Shown here piece after piece: positions 37,044 to 46,679 of a DNA stretch of 64,000 nt. The stretch comes from Desulfonema magnum. Its GTDB lineage: Bacteria > Desulfobacterota > Desulfobacteria > Desulfobacterales > 4be13. Below the pieces are notes generated by a model, which worked only from the letters and a program-made list of their open reading frames with translations, did not search any database and was not told where the DNA came from. The stretch spans positions 4,113,633 through 4,177,632 of the forward strand of contig NZ_CP061800.1 of assembly GCF_017377395.1 (NCBI RefSeq). The letters run 5' to 3'. How positions within the stretch are numbered: the stretch's first letter is position 1; every line of letters starts with the position of its first letter. Made by a program: the position numbers and the translations under genes.

Positions 37044-39900
37044 ATATGGTTCTGGGCAGGCTGGGCGTCGCACGGAGCGAGAGATACTTCGGAGGCCCCC
37101 TGGCCGAAATCCGCATCTGGAGCAAAGCCCGCACCCAGTCGGAAATTCAGGCGGACATGACCCGGACCCTGACAGGGAGCGAGCCGAATCTCCTGAGCTA
37201 CTGGCCCCTGACCGAGGGCTCGGCCGCGGATATCGGTCCCGGAGGCAGCCACGGCCAGATTCACGGAAATCCCGGAACCGTGCCGTTTGACAAAGTTCGG
37301 ATTCAGACCGGGGAGATGCCGCTTCTGACGGCCCTGAAGCTCGACGGGCAGGACGATTATGTGGATCTGGGAGGAATTGACTTTGCCCGGGGGGATTACA
37401 CCCTCGAGGCATGGTTTGCCACCGCCGGCAGTTACGAGGATGTTCTCGCTGGCACGGTCGCCGGCACCCACGGCGTCCTTCTCGAAATCAACAAAGCCGG
37501 ACAGGTGCGCTATTTTCACCGCGCCCCTCCGGGAACCAACAACATCGAGATCCTTTCCGAAACCGCCTTCAATGACGGGGAGTGGCACCATGCGGCATGT
37601 GTCAGAAGCGGCGCGGACATATTCCTCTATGTTGACGGCGAGCCCGCAGGCCGGAACTCGGGCGCGAAGGACTTTGACAAGGCAATAGATATGGTTCTGG
37701 GCAGGCTGGGCGTCGCACGGAGCGAGAGATACTTCGGAGGCCCCCTGGCCGAAATCCGCATCTGGAGCAAAGCCCGCACCCAGTCGGAAATTCAGGCGGA
37801 CATGACCCGGACCCTGACAGGGAGCGAGCCGAATCTCCTGAGCTACTGGCCCCTGACCGAGGGCTCGGCCGCGGATATCGGTCCCGGAGGCAGCCACGGC
37901 CAGATTCACGGAAATCCCGGAACCGTGCCGTTTGACAAAGTTCGGATTCAGACCGGGGAGATGCCGCTTCTGACGGCCCTGAAGCTCGACGGGCAGGACG
38001 ATTATGTGGATCTGGGAGGAATTGACTTTGCCCGGGGGGATTACACTGTCGAGGCATGGTTTGCCACCGCCGGCAGTTACGAGGATGTTCTCGCTGGCAC
38101 GGTCGCCGGCACCCACGGCGTCCTTCTCGAAATCAACAAAGCCGGACAGGTGCGCTATTTTCACCGCGCCCCTCCGGGAACCAACAACATCGAGATCCGT
38201 TCCGAAACCGCCTTCAATGACGGGGAGTGGCACCATGCGGCATGTGTCAGAAGCGGCGCGGACATATTCCTCTATGTTGACGGCGAGCCCGCAGGCCGGA
38301 ACTCGGGCGCGAAGGACTTTGACAAGGCAATAGATATGGTTCTGGGCAGGCTGGGCGTCGCACGGAGCGAGAGATACTTCGGAGGCCCCCTGGCCGAAAT
38401 CCGCATCTGGAGCAAAGCCCGCACCCAGTCGGAAATTCAGGCGGACATGACCCGGACCCTGACAGGGAGCGAGCCGAATCTCCTGAGCTACTGGCCCCTG
38501 ACCGAGGGCTCGGCCGCGGATATCGGTCCCGGAGGCAGCCACGGCCAGATTCACGGAAATCCCGGAACCGTGCCGTTTGACAAAGTTCGGATTCAGACCG
38601 GGGAGATGCCGCTTCTGACGGCCCTGAAGCTCGACGGGCAGGACGATTATGTGGATCTGGGAGGAATTGACTTTGCCCGGGGGGATTACACTGTCGAGGC
38701 ATGGTTTGCCACCGCCGGCAGCTACGAGGACATTCTCGCGGGCACGGTCGCCGGCACCCACGGTGTCCTCGTGGAAATCAACAAGTCCGGCCAGGTGCGC
38801 TATTTTCACCGCTCACCCCCGGGAACCAACAACATCGAGATCCGTTCCGAAACCGCCTTCAATGACGGGGAATGGCACCATGCGGCATGTGTCAGAAGCG
38901 GCGCGGACATATTCCTGTATGTTGACGGCGAGCCGGCAGGCCGGAACTCGGGCGCAAAGGACTTTGACAAGGCAATAGATATGGTTCTGGGCAGGCTGGG
39001 CGCCGCACGGAGCGAGAGATACTTCGGAGGCCCCCTGGCCGAAATCCGCATCTGGGGCAAAGCCCGCAGCCAGTCGGAAATTCGGGCGGACATGACCCGG
39101 ACCCTGACAGGGAGCGAGCCGAATCTCCTGAGCTACTGGCCCCTGACCGAGGGCTCGGCCGCGGATATCGGTCCCGGAGGCAGCCACGGCCAGATTCACG
39201 GAAATCCCGGAACCGTGCCGTTTGACAAAGTTCGGATTCAGACCGGGGAGATGCCGCTTCTGACGGCCCTGAAGCTCGACGGGCAGGACGATTATGTGGA
39301 TCTGGGAGGAATTGACTTTGCCCGGGGGATTACACTGTCGAGGCATGGTTTGCCACCGCCGGCAGTTACGAGGATGTTCTCGCTGGCACGGTCGCCGGCA
39401 CCCACGGCGTCCTTCTCGAAATCAACAAAGCCGGACAGGTGCGCTATTTTCACCGCGCCCCTCCGGGAACCAACAACATCGAGATCCGTTCCGAAACCGC
39501 CTTCAATGACGGGGAGTGGCACCATGCGGCATGTGTCAGAAGCGGCGCGGACATATTCCTCTATGTTGACGGCGAGCCCGCAGGCCGGAACTCGGGCGCG
39601 AAGGACTTTGACAAGGCAATAGATATGGTTCTGGGCAGGCTGGGCATCGCACGGAGCGAGAGGTATTTCGGAGGTCCCCTGGCCGAAATCCGCATCTGGG
39701 GCAAAGCCCGCAGCCAGTCGGAAATTCGGGCGGACATGACCCGGACTCTGACAGGGAGCGAGCCGAATCTTCTGAGCTACTGGCCCCTCTGCGGCGGCTC
39801 TGCCGCGGATCTCGGTCCCGGGAGCAACAACGGCCAGATTCACGGAAGTCCCCAAATCGTGCCGTTTGACAAGCTTCAGGCTCAGGCAGCCCAAGTTCAG
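36676..39900 (+). repeat. Five near-identical 645-bp tandem repeats (LamG3-LamG7)
   Basis: The GCCCGG landmark occurs at 36741, 37385, 38030, 38675 and 39320, spacing 644, 645, 645 and 645. Units 2, 3 and 4 have a six-G tract and units 1 and 5 a five-G tract. Differences are few and cluster in units 1, 4 and 5, as expected from recent unit duplication or gene conversion. Confidence 0.92.
36860..39622 (+). CDS. Giant LamG-repeat protein, middle portion
   Basis: The true reading frame resumes right after the G tract at 36745 and runs to the second five-G tract near 39322; the first ATG in it is at 36860. It contains the rest of LamG3, then LamG4, LamG5 and LamG6 and the start of LamG7, each 215 residues and nearly identical (RSGADIFLYVDGEPAGRNSG, YFGGPLAEIRIW in every unit). 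Whether this piece is translated alone depends on whether the G tracts are real; no ribosome site was seen at 36860. Confidence 0.7.
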   Translation: MRYLHRSPPGTNNIEIRSETAFNDGEWHHAACVRSGADIFLYVDGEPAGRNSGAKDFDKAIDMVLGRLGVARSERYFGGPLAEIRIWSKARTQSEIQADMTRTLTGSEPNLLSYWPLTEGSAADIGPGGSHGQIHGNPGTVPFDKVRIQTGEMPLLTALKLDGQDDYVDLGGIDFARGDYTLEAWFATAGSYEDVLAGTVAGTHGVLLEINKAGQVRYFHRAPPGTNNIEILSETAFNDGEWHHAACVRSGADIFLYVDGEPAGRNSGAKDFDKAIDMVLGRLGVARSERYFGGPLAEIRIWSKARTQSEIQADMTRTLTGSEPNLLSYWPLTEGSAADIGPGGSHGQIHGNPGTVPFDKVRIQTGEMPLLTALKLDGQDDYVDLGGIDFARGDYTVEAWFATAGSYEDVLAGTVAGTHGVLLEINKAGQVRYFHRAPPGTNNIEIRSETAFNDGEWHHAACVRSGADIFLYVDGEPAGRNSGAKDFDKAIDMVLGRLGVARSERYFGGPLAEIRIWSKARTQSEIQADMTRTLTGSEPNLLSYWPLTEGSAADIGPGGSHGQIHGNPGTVPFDKVRIQTGEMPLLTALKLDGQDDYVDLGGIDFARGDYTVEAWFATAGSYEDILAGTVAGTHGVLVEINKSGQVRYFHRSPPGTNNIEIRSETAFNDGEWHHAACVRSGADIFLYVDGEPAGRNSGAKDFDKAIDMVLGRLGAARSERYFGGPLAEIRIWGKARSQSEIRADMTRTLTGSEPNLLSYWPLTEGSAADIGPGGSHGQIHGNPGTVPFDKVRIQTGEMPLLTALKLDGQDDYVDLGGIDFARGITLSRHGLPPPAVTRMFSLARSPAPTASFSKSTKPDRCAIFTAPLREPTTSRSVPKPPSMTGSGTMRHVSEAARTYSSMLTASPQAGTRARRTLTRQ

Positions 39901-42900
39901 TCTGTGATGGTTCTGGAGTTTGACGGGCAGGACGACTATGTAAAATCAGAAGGATTCCAATGGGCGGAAGGCGGACCCGTGACAGTCGAGTTCTGGAACA
40001 AAACCGGGGTGGCCGATCTCAGAGCTTCCGGTGTTTTCAGTGTCGGCAACCAGGACAATCCGAATCGCTTTCAGGCCCATGCACCCTGGGACAACCGCAT
40101 TCTCTACTGGGATTACGGGCATTGCGGGGGAACCGGAAGGGTGTCCGTGGACTACTCTCCCCACCTGGACAAATGGACCCATGTGGCCCTGGTGTCCGAG
40201 GGAAACGGCGGGAGCTTCATGGGGATCTACCTCGACGGGGAGCTGGTCGCATCGAGCCAGAACTCGGACGGGCCGGACATTCCGCTTTCAGGACTCTGGA
40301 TCGGATGCTGGAAAAATAAATTCCATAAAGGAAGCATTGCCGAGTTCCGGATTTGGAACAAGGTTCTCTCTTCCGACGAAATCCGGTCAAGAATGGAATG
40401 CCGTCTGAATGGCGATGAACGCTGTCTGACCGGGTACTGGAGATTTGAGGAGGGGCAGGACGCCCAGGCTGGCGACCTGAGCCTCAAGCTCAATCACGCG
40501 GATATAAAAGGCCCTGTCTGGACAGAGAGCGAACTTCAGTTTCGGCCGCCTTCTCCCCGTAATGCGGTCGTCAAATTTGACGGGGTGGACGATTATATTA
40601 TCATTCCGGACGCTCCTGAATTAAGAGTCTCCGCGTATACGGCGGAACTCTGGATCAGACCTGAAGGAAAACCGCCCAATTTGGCAGGCATCATGGGCAA
40701 ACCTGGACCGAACTTCAATATTTGGCTGAATCCGAACGGGTATGTTTTGCATTCGGACGGAGATTTGAGCATAAACACGCCAAACGGATCTGTCAGATGG
40801 GATGAATGGAACCATGTCGCCGTAACCAATGACGGCAAAGCCATGAAAACCTACATCAACAGTGAGGAGGCCGCATCAGCAGCCGTGAGCGGGCTGCCGG
40901 CAGTAAAAAATGAGGCAATTTGCATCGCCAGAAGTCTCTTCGGAGGAGATGGCTACGAGTTTAAGGGAGAAATAGACGAAGTCAGATTGTGGGATCATGC
41001 CCGAACCGGAGAACAGATCAGAAAATATATGAAGTGTAATCTGAGCGGCAAGGAGAGCGGTCTTGCAGGCTACTGGCCGATCCGGGTCGGCAGCGGTGTC
41101 ACAATCACGGATTTCAGCCGCAATGACAACGACGGAAAAATTTTCGGAGCCTTATGGAATCTTGCTTCGGATGGTCTGGTCCTTTCTGATCCTGTTGTCG
41201 TTTCAAATCCGTGTGACTCCTATGAGATTCTGGATATTGATCTGTCCACCCTGCCCGAACCATTTAAGAGCCTCGGTGAGAGAATTGTCGAGGCCATAGA
41301 GAGCGAAGTGGGAGGCGTTCCCAAGGGAACGCTGAAAATAGACAGTCCGTTGCTCGGAGAATTTGACGTTTTTGGCAGTGTTTTTGGCGTGAATGTCACT
41401 TTCCTGGAGATGGAAGGAGCCAAGCTTTACATCCTGGGCGAAGTGGGCGGCGATGTGGGAGCGAAGAGCGCCGCCCTCAAAATCGGGCTTCGCATAGCTG
41501 GGACATGCTCGGTTTTCGGACTTGTTTCAGCGGCGATCAGTGCGGATTTCTTCCTTGAGAACATGGGAGAGCCTGGCACGCTCATAAAAATCCGACCGAA
41601 TACGTCATGGGGAATCGGCGAGATACTGCCTGATGTTCCCATTGCCGGAGCGCTTCGTTTTGATGAGCCTGCCATTGTGATATCTTCCGATGACATAAAC
41701 AATGACAAGGATTATCCCCTGGGCATTCTGAAAGGTTTCAATGCCTACGGCATACTTCCGATAGCATCTTCCTCCGATAAGATGCTGGCTTTTGTCGGAA
41801 ACTTGCTGGGCGCTGAAAAAGTTGACTTTCACGCGGGAGTCAGCAAGCTCTCAACAGGTTTCAAATATCTGGTGGAAGGTTATCTGGAGCAGGAGTTCCC
41901 GATCATTTCAGGAGGAGATATCTTCAATGTCAAATACATGGGAGCAGGTATTGCCCTGGAGATCAGCGGAATTCCTCCGGAACCCTCAATTACGGTCATC
42001 AGCAACATGAAGATCACCATGAAATGGATCAATGCCGAGGATCTTTATTTTACAGGTGCCGTAAAGCTCGAACCCGAGTCCATCACTGCCTCATACACAA
42101 TAAACAAGACTGGCAGCGGAGGCTCCGCATGGGAGGAGCCGTTTGGAATTCCAGGAATTATTATCCGAAACCTTGCTGTCCAGATCGGTTTTACCTATGC
42201 GCCCCCCTGGATTGACAATATCGGAATTGCCGGTGACGCGAAGCTGGGAACTGTTGACGCCAGCGCGGCCATTCTGGTGGATACAAACGATCCGGATCAG
42301 TTCGTCATCGCGTGCGAAACCCAGCAGATTTCTCTGCTTGAAATTCTGACGTTTATGGCTCCTGGAGCGTTTGTGGCATATCAGGCAGTGCCGGCCGGCA
42401 TCCGAAACACACTGAACAATATTATTGATGTGTCGCTTCGGGATGTCAAGGTGAATATTGTTCCTTCGGCCACAAAGATAGGAGAGATCTATTTCAACGA
42501 TGAGGGTCTGACGGTCATGGGCAGGCTGGTTCTCTGGGGATGGAAGGCTGAGGTGAATATCAATGTGTCCACCAAAAGCTTTCTTCTTGATGCGGCCATG
42601 GATCGGATTGATATCGCAGGTGTGTTCAAAGTGGAAGGTGCCCTTGGCACCCCCAATCCGAGAATGCATCTTCAGCTCGGCCTGGCCGGAAATCCTGAAT
42701 TTTATATATCAAGCAAGATTTATCTGCTCGGAATAAGCCAGGAACTTCTTATCGCAGCTGACACCTCTGGTTTCATTTTCTTGCTGGAGAACAAAGTGGG
42801 TGATATTCTGACTTTGACACTCCGATGTGCATATGGAGATGGTGTTTTTCAGGCAGAGGGAAGCATAGACTTTAACCTGAATCTGAATACCGGCCCCATC

Positions 42901-43698
42901 ACGATTGCCGGCATAAAGGTCTGTGACAATATTCCGATTGTGGATGTGGGAATGGATGCCAGCGCGTTCTTGAAAGTGACCATTGCCCCTTCTTTCAATC
43001 TGAAGCTTAACGGAAGTTTCACTTTCTGGGGGGCCTCGATTTCAATGCCGGAGATAGATATTTACCAGTCTCCCCAGGATTTTCAGAATCTTTTCGCCAT
43101 GGTGCAGCAGCATATCATAAATAATGTTGAGGATATGTTCAGGGCCATCTTCCCGAGCCTTGCCGAATGGGCCAATGCTGTGAAAGACGGTCTGATCACA
43201 TGCGGGGAAGCTGTTGCCAGCGTCGCGAAAAAAGTCTATAATGAGACAAAGGAAGCAGCGATAGAAGCTTATAAAATACTGGGGAAGGGTGCCCTGGAAA
43301 TCACCCAGGGACTTGAGGACGCTTATGACCTGACTTCCCAGGCAGCGGCCATCGCCCTCAGAAATGCTGGTTTTGCCATTAATGAGGTGGGTGAGGCAAT
43401 CGAAGATGTATATAATCTGAGTGCGGAGGGTATTTCCACAGCGCTGAAGGGAGCCGGATACGCGGTGGGAGAGGTCGGTAGTTTCCTTAAAAGCACAGGC
43501 AGGTTTACCGAAGATGTTATTAATAACGCACTCAAGGGCGCGGGATTCGCGGCTGACGCTGTGGCTGGCTTTATGGGCGATGTCTTCGGAGGAAAATGGA
43601 TTCCGCATGTGGACATTCCCTGGGTGGATCTGATTCCCTGGGTGGATTTGTCCCCGCCGCATGTTGACTTGCCGTATGTTGACTTGGGAGGATGGTAG
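39439..43698 (+). CDS. Giant LamG-repeat protein, 3' portion with [HWY]VD-repeat tail
   Basis: In frame from about 39322 to the stop; the nominal ATG at 39439 is residue 1363 of the restored protein. It holds the end of LamG7, LamG8 (~1517-1730, a near copy of LamG2), LamG9 (~1737-1945) and an 835-residue C-terminal region with no recognised domain, rich in beta pattern and then in helical repeats (ALRNAGFAI, ALKGAGYAV, ALKGAGFAA). The last 30 residues (43606-43695) contain HVD, WVD, WVD, HVD and YVD at short intervals, separated by I/L-P or similar, and end GGW. Two radical SAM/SPASM genes lie downstream. It probably acts at the surface or outside the cell; the tail may be enzymatically modified (inference). 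Confidence 0.8.
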   Translation: MRYFHRAPPGTNNIEIRSETAFNDGEWHHAACVRSGADIFLYVDGEPAGRNSGAKDFDKAIDMVLGRLGIARSERYFGGPLAEIRIWGKARSQSEIRADMTRTLTGSEPNLLSYWPLCGGSAADLGPGSNNGQIHGSPQIVPFDKLQAQAAQVQSVMVLEFDGQDDYVKSEGFQWAEGGPVTVEFWNKTGVADLRASGVFSVGNQDNPNRFQAHAPWDNRILYWDYGHCGGTGRVSVDYSPHLDKWTHVALVSEGNGGSFMGIYLDGELVASSQNSDGPDIPLSGLWIGCWKNKFHKGSIAEFRIWNKVLSSDEIRSRMECRLNGDERCLTGYWRFEEGQDAQAGDLSLKLNHADIKGPVWTESELQFRPPSPRNAVVKFDGVDDYIIIPDAPELRVSAYTAELWIRPEGKPPNLAGIMGKPGPNFNIWLNPNGYVLHSDGDLSINTPNGSVRWDEWNHVAVTNDGKAMKTYINSEEAASAAVSGLPAVKNEAICIARSLFGGDGYEFKGEIDEVRLWDHARTGEQIRKYMKCNLSGKESGLAGYWPIRVGSGVTITDFSRNDNDGKIFGALWNLASDGLVLSDPVVVSNPCDSYEILDIDLSTLPEPFKSLGERIVEAIESEVGGVPKGTLKIDSPLLGEFDVFGSVFGVNVTFLEMEGAKLYILGEVGGDVGAKSAALKIGLRIAGTCSVFGLVSAAISADFFLENMGEPGTLIKIRPNTSWGIGEILPDVPIAGALRFDEPAIVISSDDINNDKDYPLGILKGFNAYGILPIASSSDKMLAFVGNLLGAEKVDFHAGVSKLSTGFKYLVEGYLEQEFPIISGGDIFNVKYMGAGIALEISGIPPEPSITVISNMKITMKWINAEDLYFTGAVKLEPESITASYTINKTGSGGSAWEEPFGIPGIIIRNLAVQIGFTYAPPWIDNIGIAGDAKLGTVDASAAILVDTNDPDQFVIACETQQISLLEILTFMAPGAFVAYQAVPAGIRNTLNNIIDVSLRDVKVNIVPSATKIGEIYFNDEGLTVMGRLVLWGWKAEVNINVSTKSFLLDAAMDRIDIAGVFKVEGALGTPNPRMHLQLGLAGNPEFYISSKIYLLGISQELLIAADTSGFIFLLENKVGDILTLTLRCAYGDGVFQAEGSIDFNLNLNTGPITIAGIKVCDNIPIVDVGMDASAFLKVTIAPSFNLKLNGSFTFWGASISMPEIDIYQSPQDFQNLFAMVQQHIINNVEDMFRAIFPSLAEWANAVKDGLITCGEAVASVAKKVYNETKEAAIEAYKILGKGALEITQGLEDAYDLTSQAAAIALRNAGFAINEVGEAIEDVYNLSAEGISTALKGAGYAVGEVGSFLKSTGRFTEDVINNALKGAGFAADAVAGFMGDVFGGKWIPHVDIPWVDLIPWVDLSPPHVDLPYVDLGGW

Positions 43699-44010
43699 AG
43701 AGCGTGTATGGTCATCTCCAACGATGGAAAATCAGCAACAACTCCTGCTCTTACTCTTGTTCCAGCTTCTGACGGCCTGTTTGCATTGGGCCGAATGGAC
43801 AGGATGAAGGGCAGGAACAAGAACAAGATTCTGTTCTGTTTAAATGATGGACATTCAGAAACAGATCAGATTAACTTGCATTAACTTACAGGGCGTATTT
43901 GTATTGTTTGGAGGAGACTTCTGCTCTTTCTTACGCTTCTGCCTGTTTCCGATCAGCAGCCAGAGAGCAAGTCCTGCAAATGCGCCCATATATATAAATA
44001 GGAGAAAATC
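43699..44010. other. Spacer between the LamG gene and the peptide gene
   Basis: Contains an interrupted palindrome CTTGTTCC...GGAACAAG (about 43756-43825) that could end or attenuate transcription. A 65-codon frame at 43844-44041 has no supporting features. Confidence 0.4.
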
Positions 44011-44226
44011 ATGGCTTACGACCAGGAAATCATGTTTCTGAAAAAGCTGATCGAAGACAAGTGCGCTGACAAATTAAAATCGATTCCGAAAGATGACTGG
44101 GGCAGACTCCAGAATCTTGCCCTTGATTTTGGTTTCAATGTGTCGGTAACCGGTCTGCAAGTGGTTTTGCCGGAAAAGTTTTATGAGGATTTTGGATGGA
44201 ACATACCTGAGAAAATGAAGGCTTAG
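44011..44226 (+). CDS. Small peptide, Nif11-leader-like, possible RiPP precursor
   Basis: 71 residues with AGGAG just before the ATG. The sequence has a helical N-terminal part (FLKKLIEDKCADKLKS) then ALDFGFNVSVTGLQ, similar in outline to the Nif11 leader family (…L..LA...GF.V....L), and a short tail with FYEDFGWN ending EKMKA. The family resemblance, the size and the position immediately before two radical SAM/SPASM enzymes suggest a precursor peptide or a leader-like adaptor. The tail carries aromatic residues (F, Y, F, W) and a YED motif that could be modified. Alternatively it could be a recognition partner protein for the two enzymes. No database check was possible. Confidence 0.55.
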   Translation: MAYDQEIMFLKKLIEDKCADKLKSIPKDDWGRLQNLALDFGFNVSVTGLQVVLPEKFYEDFGWNIPEKMKA

Positions 44227-44262
44227 GCGGATGCCGGGTTCCGGGATCCAAGAGTCCGGAAC

Positions 44263-44286
44263 CCATAACCTACAACCTACAACCGG
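44263..44286. repeat. Short heptad array (AACCTAC)n
   Basis: ATAACCTACAACCTACAACC, two to three units, in the 70-bp gap before the first radical SAM gene. Confidence 0.6.
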
Positions 44287-44296
44287 AGGCAATCTG

Positions 44297-45451
44297 ATGG
44301 TGCTTGAAGTCCGTCCTTTAAAGAACAAATGCAATCTTGCCTGTAAATATTGTTATGAAAATACTCTGAAAGATGCGGGGAATGCGAAAGACTTTTGTGA
44401 AATTGAGGCTGTAAAGAGTCTGCTGAAAAAAGAAGACAGACCTTTCGCATTATTCGGAGGAGAGCCGCTTCTACTTGATGAGAAAGAGCTGGAAAGCTTT
44501 TTTTCCCTGGGATTTGAACGCTATAAGCGGAATATAATTCAGACAAACGGCACTCTGATTAATGATAACCACATCCGCATGTTCGGACAATACAAAGCGG
44601 TCGTGGGTATATCCATTGACGGTCCCGGAGAATGCAATGATCTGCGCTGGGCAGGAACCCTTGAAAAGACACGGGAAGCCACTGCCAAAACAGAAAATGC
44701 CATCCTTCGCCTGTGCAGTGAAAATATCCCCACCGCCCTGATTGTCACGCTGCACCGGCAGAACGCGGTCCGTGAAAAACTGCCGGTAATGCTTGACTGG
44801 CTGCGAGGTCTGATTCGGAAGGGGGCCCGTTATGTCCGCCTGCACATTCTGGAAGCATATAACCCGGTGGTTCTGGGGAGATACTCGCTTTCTTCGGAAG
44901 AGACTTCCGAGGCCATGCTAGCGTTTGCAGCTCTGTCTGAGGAACTGAAGAGGGATTTTATAGACATATTCAATGATATGAAACATCTGCTTAAAGGTGA
45001 CGACTCACGCGCGTCCTGTGTCTGGCGCGCGTGTGATTTTTACAGTTCCGAGTCCGTGGACACACTGGGAACAAACGGAGAGATGATCAATTGCGGGCAT
45101 AGCCATAAAGAGGGTATTGAGTTTCTGAAAGCAGACACAAGAGGGTATGAACGCTATATCGCGCTGTATCACACCCCGCAGGAACATGGCGGATGCGGAG
45201 AATGCCGTTTTTTTCTGATGTGCAAAGGCTGGTGTCCTTCCAGCGCCATGAACGGTGACTGGCGCAACAGGACAGCGCATTGTGGGACGTGGAAAACGCT
45301 TTATAAGCATTTTGAACACAGAATGAACAGCCGGGGAGAGAAACCGCTCTCAATGCGGCAGATAAGAAAAGATGTGGAACAGGAAATGCTGGCCGCGTGG
45401 ACCATGGGGCGGAATCCCACAATACGTTCTATTTTGAAAGATATGGATTAA
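44297..45451 (+). CDS. Radical SAM/SPASM peptide maturase 1
   Basis: 384 residues from the ATG at 44297, which has GGAGG 8 nt upstream; the longer reading to 44231 passes through repeat DNA. The radical SAM motif is CNLACKYCY (residues ~12-20), with FGGEP and a TNGTLI strand typical of the core. The C-terminal third has the SPASM cysteines: CGHSH, then CGECRFFLMCKGWCP and a last HCGTW, expected to bind two auxiliary Fe-S clusters. Such enzymes make C-C or C-S crosslinks on peptides. The next radical SAM gene starts 1 nt after the stop. Confidence 0.88.
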   Translation: MVLEVRPLKNKCNLACKYCYENTLKDAGNAKDFCEIEAVKSLLKKEDRPFALFGGEPLLLDEKELESFFSLGFERYKRNIIQTNGTLINDNHIRMFGQYKAVVGISIDGPGECNDLRWAGTLEKTREATAKTENAILRLCSENIPTALIVTLHRQNAVREKLPVMLDWLRGLIRKGARYVRLHILEAYNPVVLGRYSLSSEETSEAMLAFAALSEELKRDFIDIFNDMKHLLKGDDSRASCVWRACDFYSSESVDTLGTNGEMINCGHSHKEGIEFLKADTRGYERYIALYHTPQEHGGCGECRFFLMCKGWCPSSAMNGDWRNRTAHCGTWKTLYKHFEHRMNSRGEKPLSMRQIRKDVEQEMLAAWTMGRNPTIRSILKDMD

Positions 45452-45452
45452 A

Positions 45453-46550
45453 ATGAAATACACAGGAGAATTCAGGAAGCATATTAAGGAAATATTCGAG
45501 AGAAAAATAGATATCTACGATTTGTACAGACATATAGAATTGGAGCTTACGAACAAATGCGGTAACGCGTGTTTCTATTGCGGTGTTTCGGAATCTCATA
45601 ACGAGGGCGTATGTGAGATTGATTTTGAGGATCTGAAAGAATTTCTGGATAAAATATCTTTTTATTATTCGGCAAAAAATAAGAGGCCGGTCATTTCTCT
45701 GGCCGGAGGGGATCCGATATTGTATGCGAATTTTGACGAACTTGTTTCTTATCTTAAAGAACGGAACCTGCTTTTCACAATAAAGGGGAATCCTTCGACA
45801 ATAAACCACGGGATTGTCGAATCTTTGAGGAATTATGACGCTGTAAATGTCAGATTCACATGTCTGGGAGGCAGGGCAGTTCATGACCGCATAAGAGGAA
45901 AAGATACAACAGAAGAACTGAAATCAAAAACAAAGTTGCTGAAATCTGACGGAATTCCAGTGAACTGGAATCTCACTGTCGGCAATTTCAACATAGAAAG
46001 CATAACGGACGCGCTGCCCCTCGTCATGGGGTCCGAGCCGGACTTTGTGGTGATCGGCCGCGTTGCCAGGATCGGCAGATTGAGACATACTGAATTTTCG
46101 GATATAACCCCCCTTGATTATAAAAAATTATTGTCAACAATGCTCGATTTTTATTATCAAAATTACAGAAAGGGATTCCGTCTTGGTTTCAAAGAGAAGC
46201 TATGGATCCCCTTGTTGGCCGAAGAAAGCCTGTTTGATCCTGAAGAATATGAGACCGGGTGTCCCAGACTCGGATGTTATGCTTATGGACCACAGATGCT
46301 TAACGTCAATCATAAGGGAGACATCGGATTATGCGGACTTATGCCCTGCCTCAAAATCGGGAATGTCCGGGACACAGATAATCTGTTTCATCAGCTTGAG
46401 GATTGCAGAATTCTCTCACCGGACGCGTCATCTCCCTGCCATATATGCAGATACACCAATTTCTGCCGGGGATGCCGCGCCATGGCATCGGCCAACACTG
46501 GAGGTCTTTACAACCAGGATCCCCAATGCTGGCTTGAAACGCCGCTCTGA
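45453..46550 (+). CDS. Radical SAM/SPASM peptide maturase 2
   Basis: 365 residues, starting 1 nt after the stop of the first enzyme, so translation is probably coupled. The core motif is CGNACFYCG (residues ~36-44), followed by ISLAGGDPIL. The C-terminal region carries SPASM-like cysteines in CPRLGCYAYG, LCGLMPC, CHICRYTNFCRGCRAMA and a final CW. It is clearly diverged from enzyme 1, so the two likely perform different steps or act on different substrates. Neighbours are the Nif11-like peptide gene and a Cys-rich gene. Confidence 0.87.
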   Translation: MKYTGEFRKHIKEIFERKIDIYDLYRHIELELTNKCGNACFYCGVSESHNEGVCEIDFEDLKEFLDKISFYYSAKNKRPVISLAGGDPILYANFDELVSYLKERNLLFTIKGNPSTINHGIVESLRNYDAVNVRFTCLGGRAVHDRIRGKDTTEELKSKTKLLKSDGIPVNWNLTVGNFNIESITDALPLVMGSEPDFVVIGRVARIGRLRHTEFSDITPLDYKKLLSTMLDFYYQNYRKGFRLGFKEKLWIPLLAEESLFDPEEYETGCPRLGCYAYGPQMLNVNHKGDIGLCGLMPCLKIGNVRDTDNLFHQLEDCRILSPDASSPCHICRYTNFCRGCRAMASANTGGLYNQDPQCWLETPL

Positions 46551-46599
46551 CACCCTGCTACTGCTATAAGTATGAAATATTCAAAGACAATGATTTCAG

Positions 46600-46645
46600 C
46601 CACTTGTCAGAATGTCTAACGACAGGCAACTGACAACTGACGAGC
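46600..46645. repeat. Short inverted CTGACA heptads
   Basis: CTTGTCAGAATGTC and GACAGGCAACTGACAACTGAC face each other between the second maturase and the DUF483-like gene. Confidence 0.5.
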
Positions 46646-46679
46646 TTCATCTGAAACCAAGAAAAAAGTGAGGATCATA

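Noticed and set aside
36878..38809. Long antisense open frame (643 codons) opposite the LamG repeats
   Set aside because: It is created by the 645-bp repeats, has no ribosome site or domain, and the sense strand has clear LamG domains.
43844..44041. 65-codon frame before the Nif11-like peptide
   Set aside because: Overlaps the ribosome site of the following gene and shows no family features.
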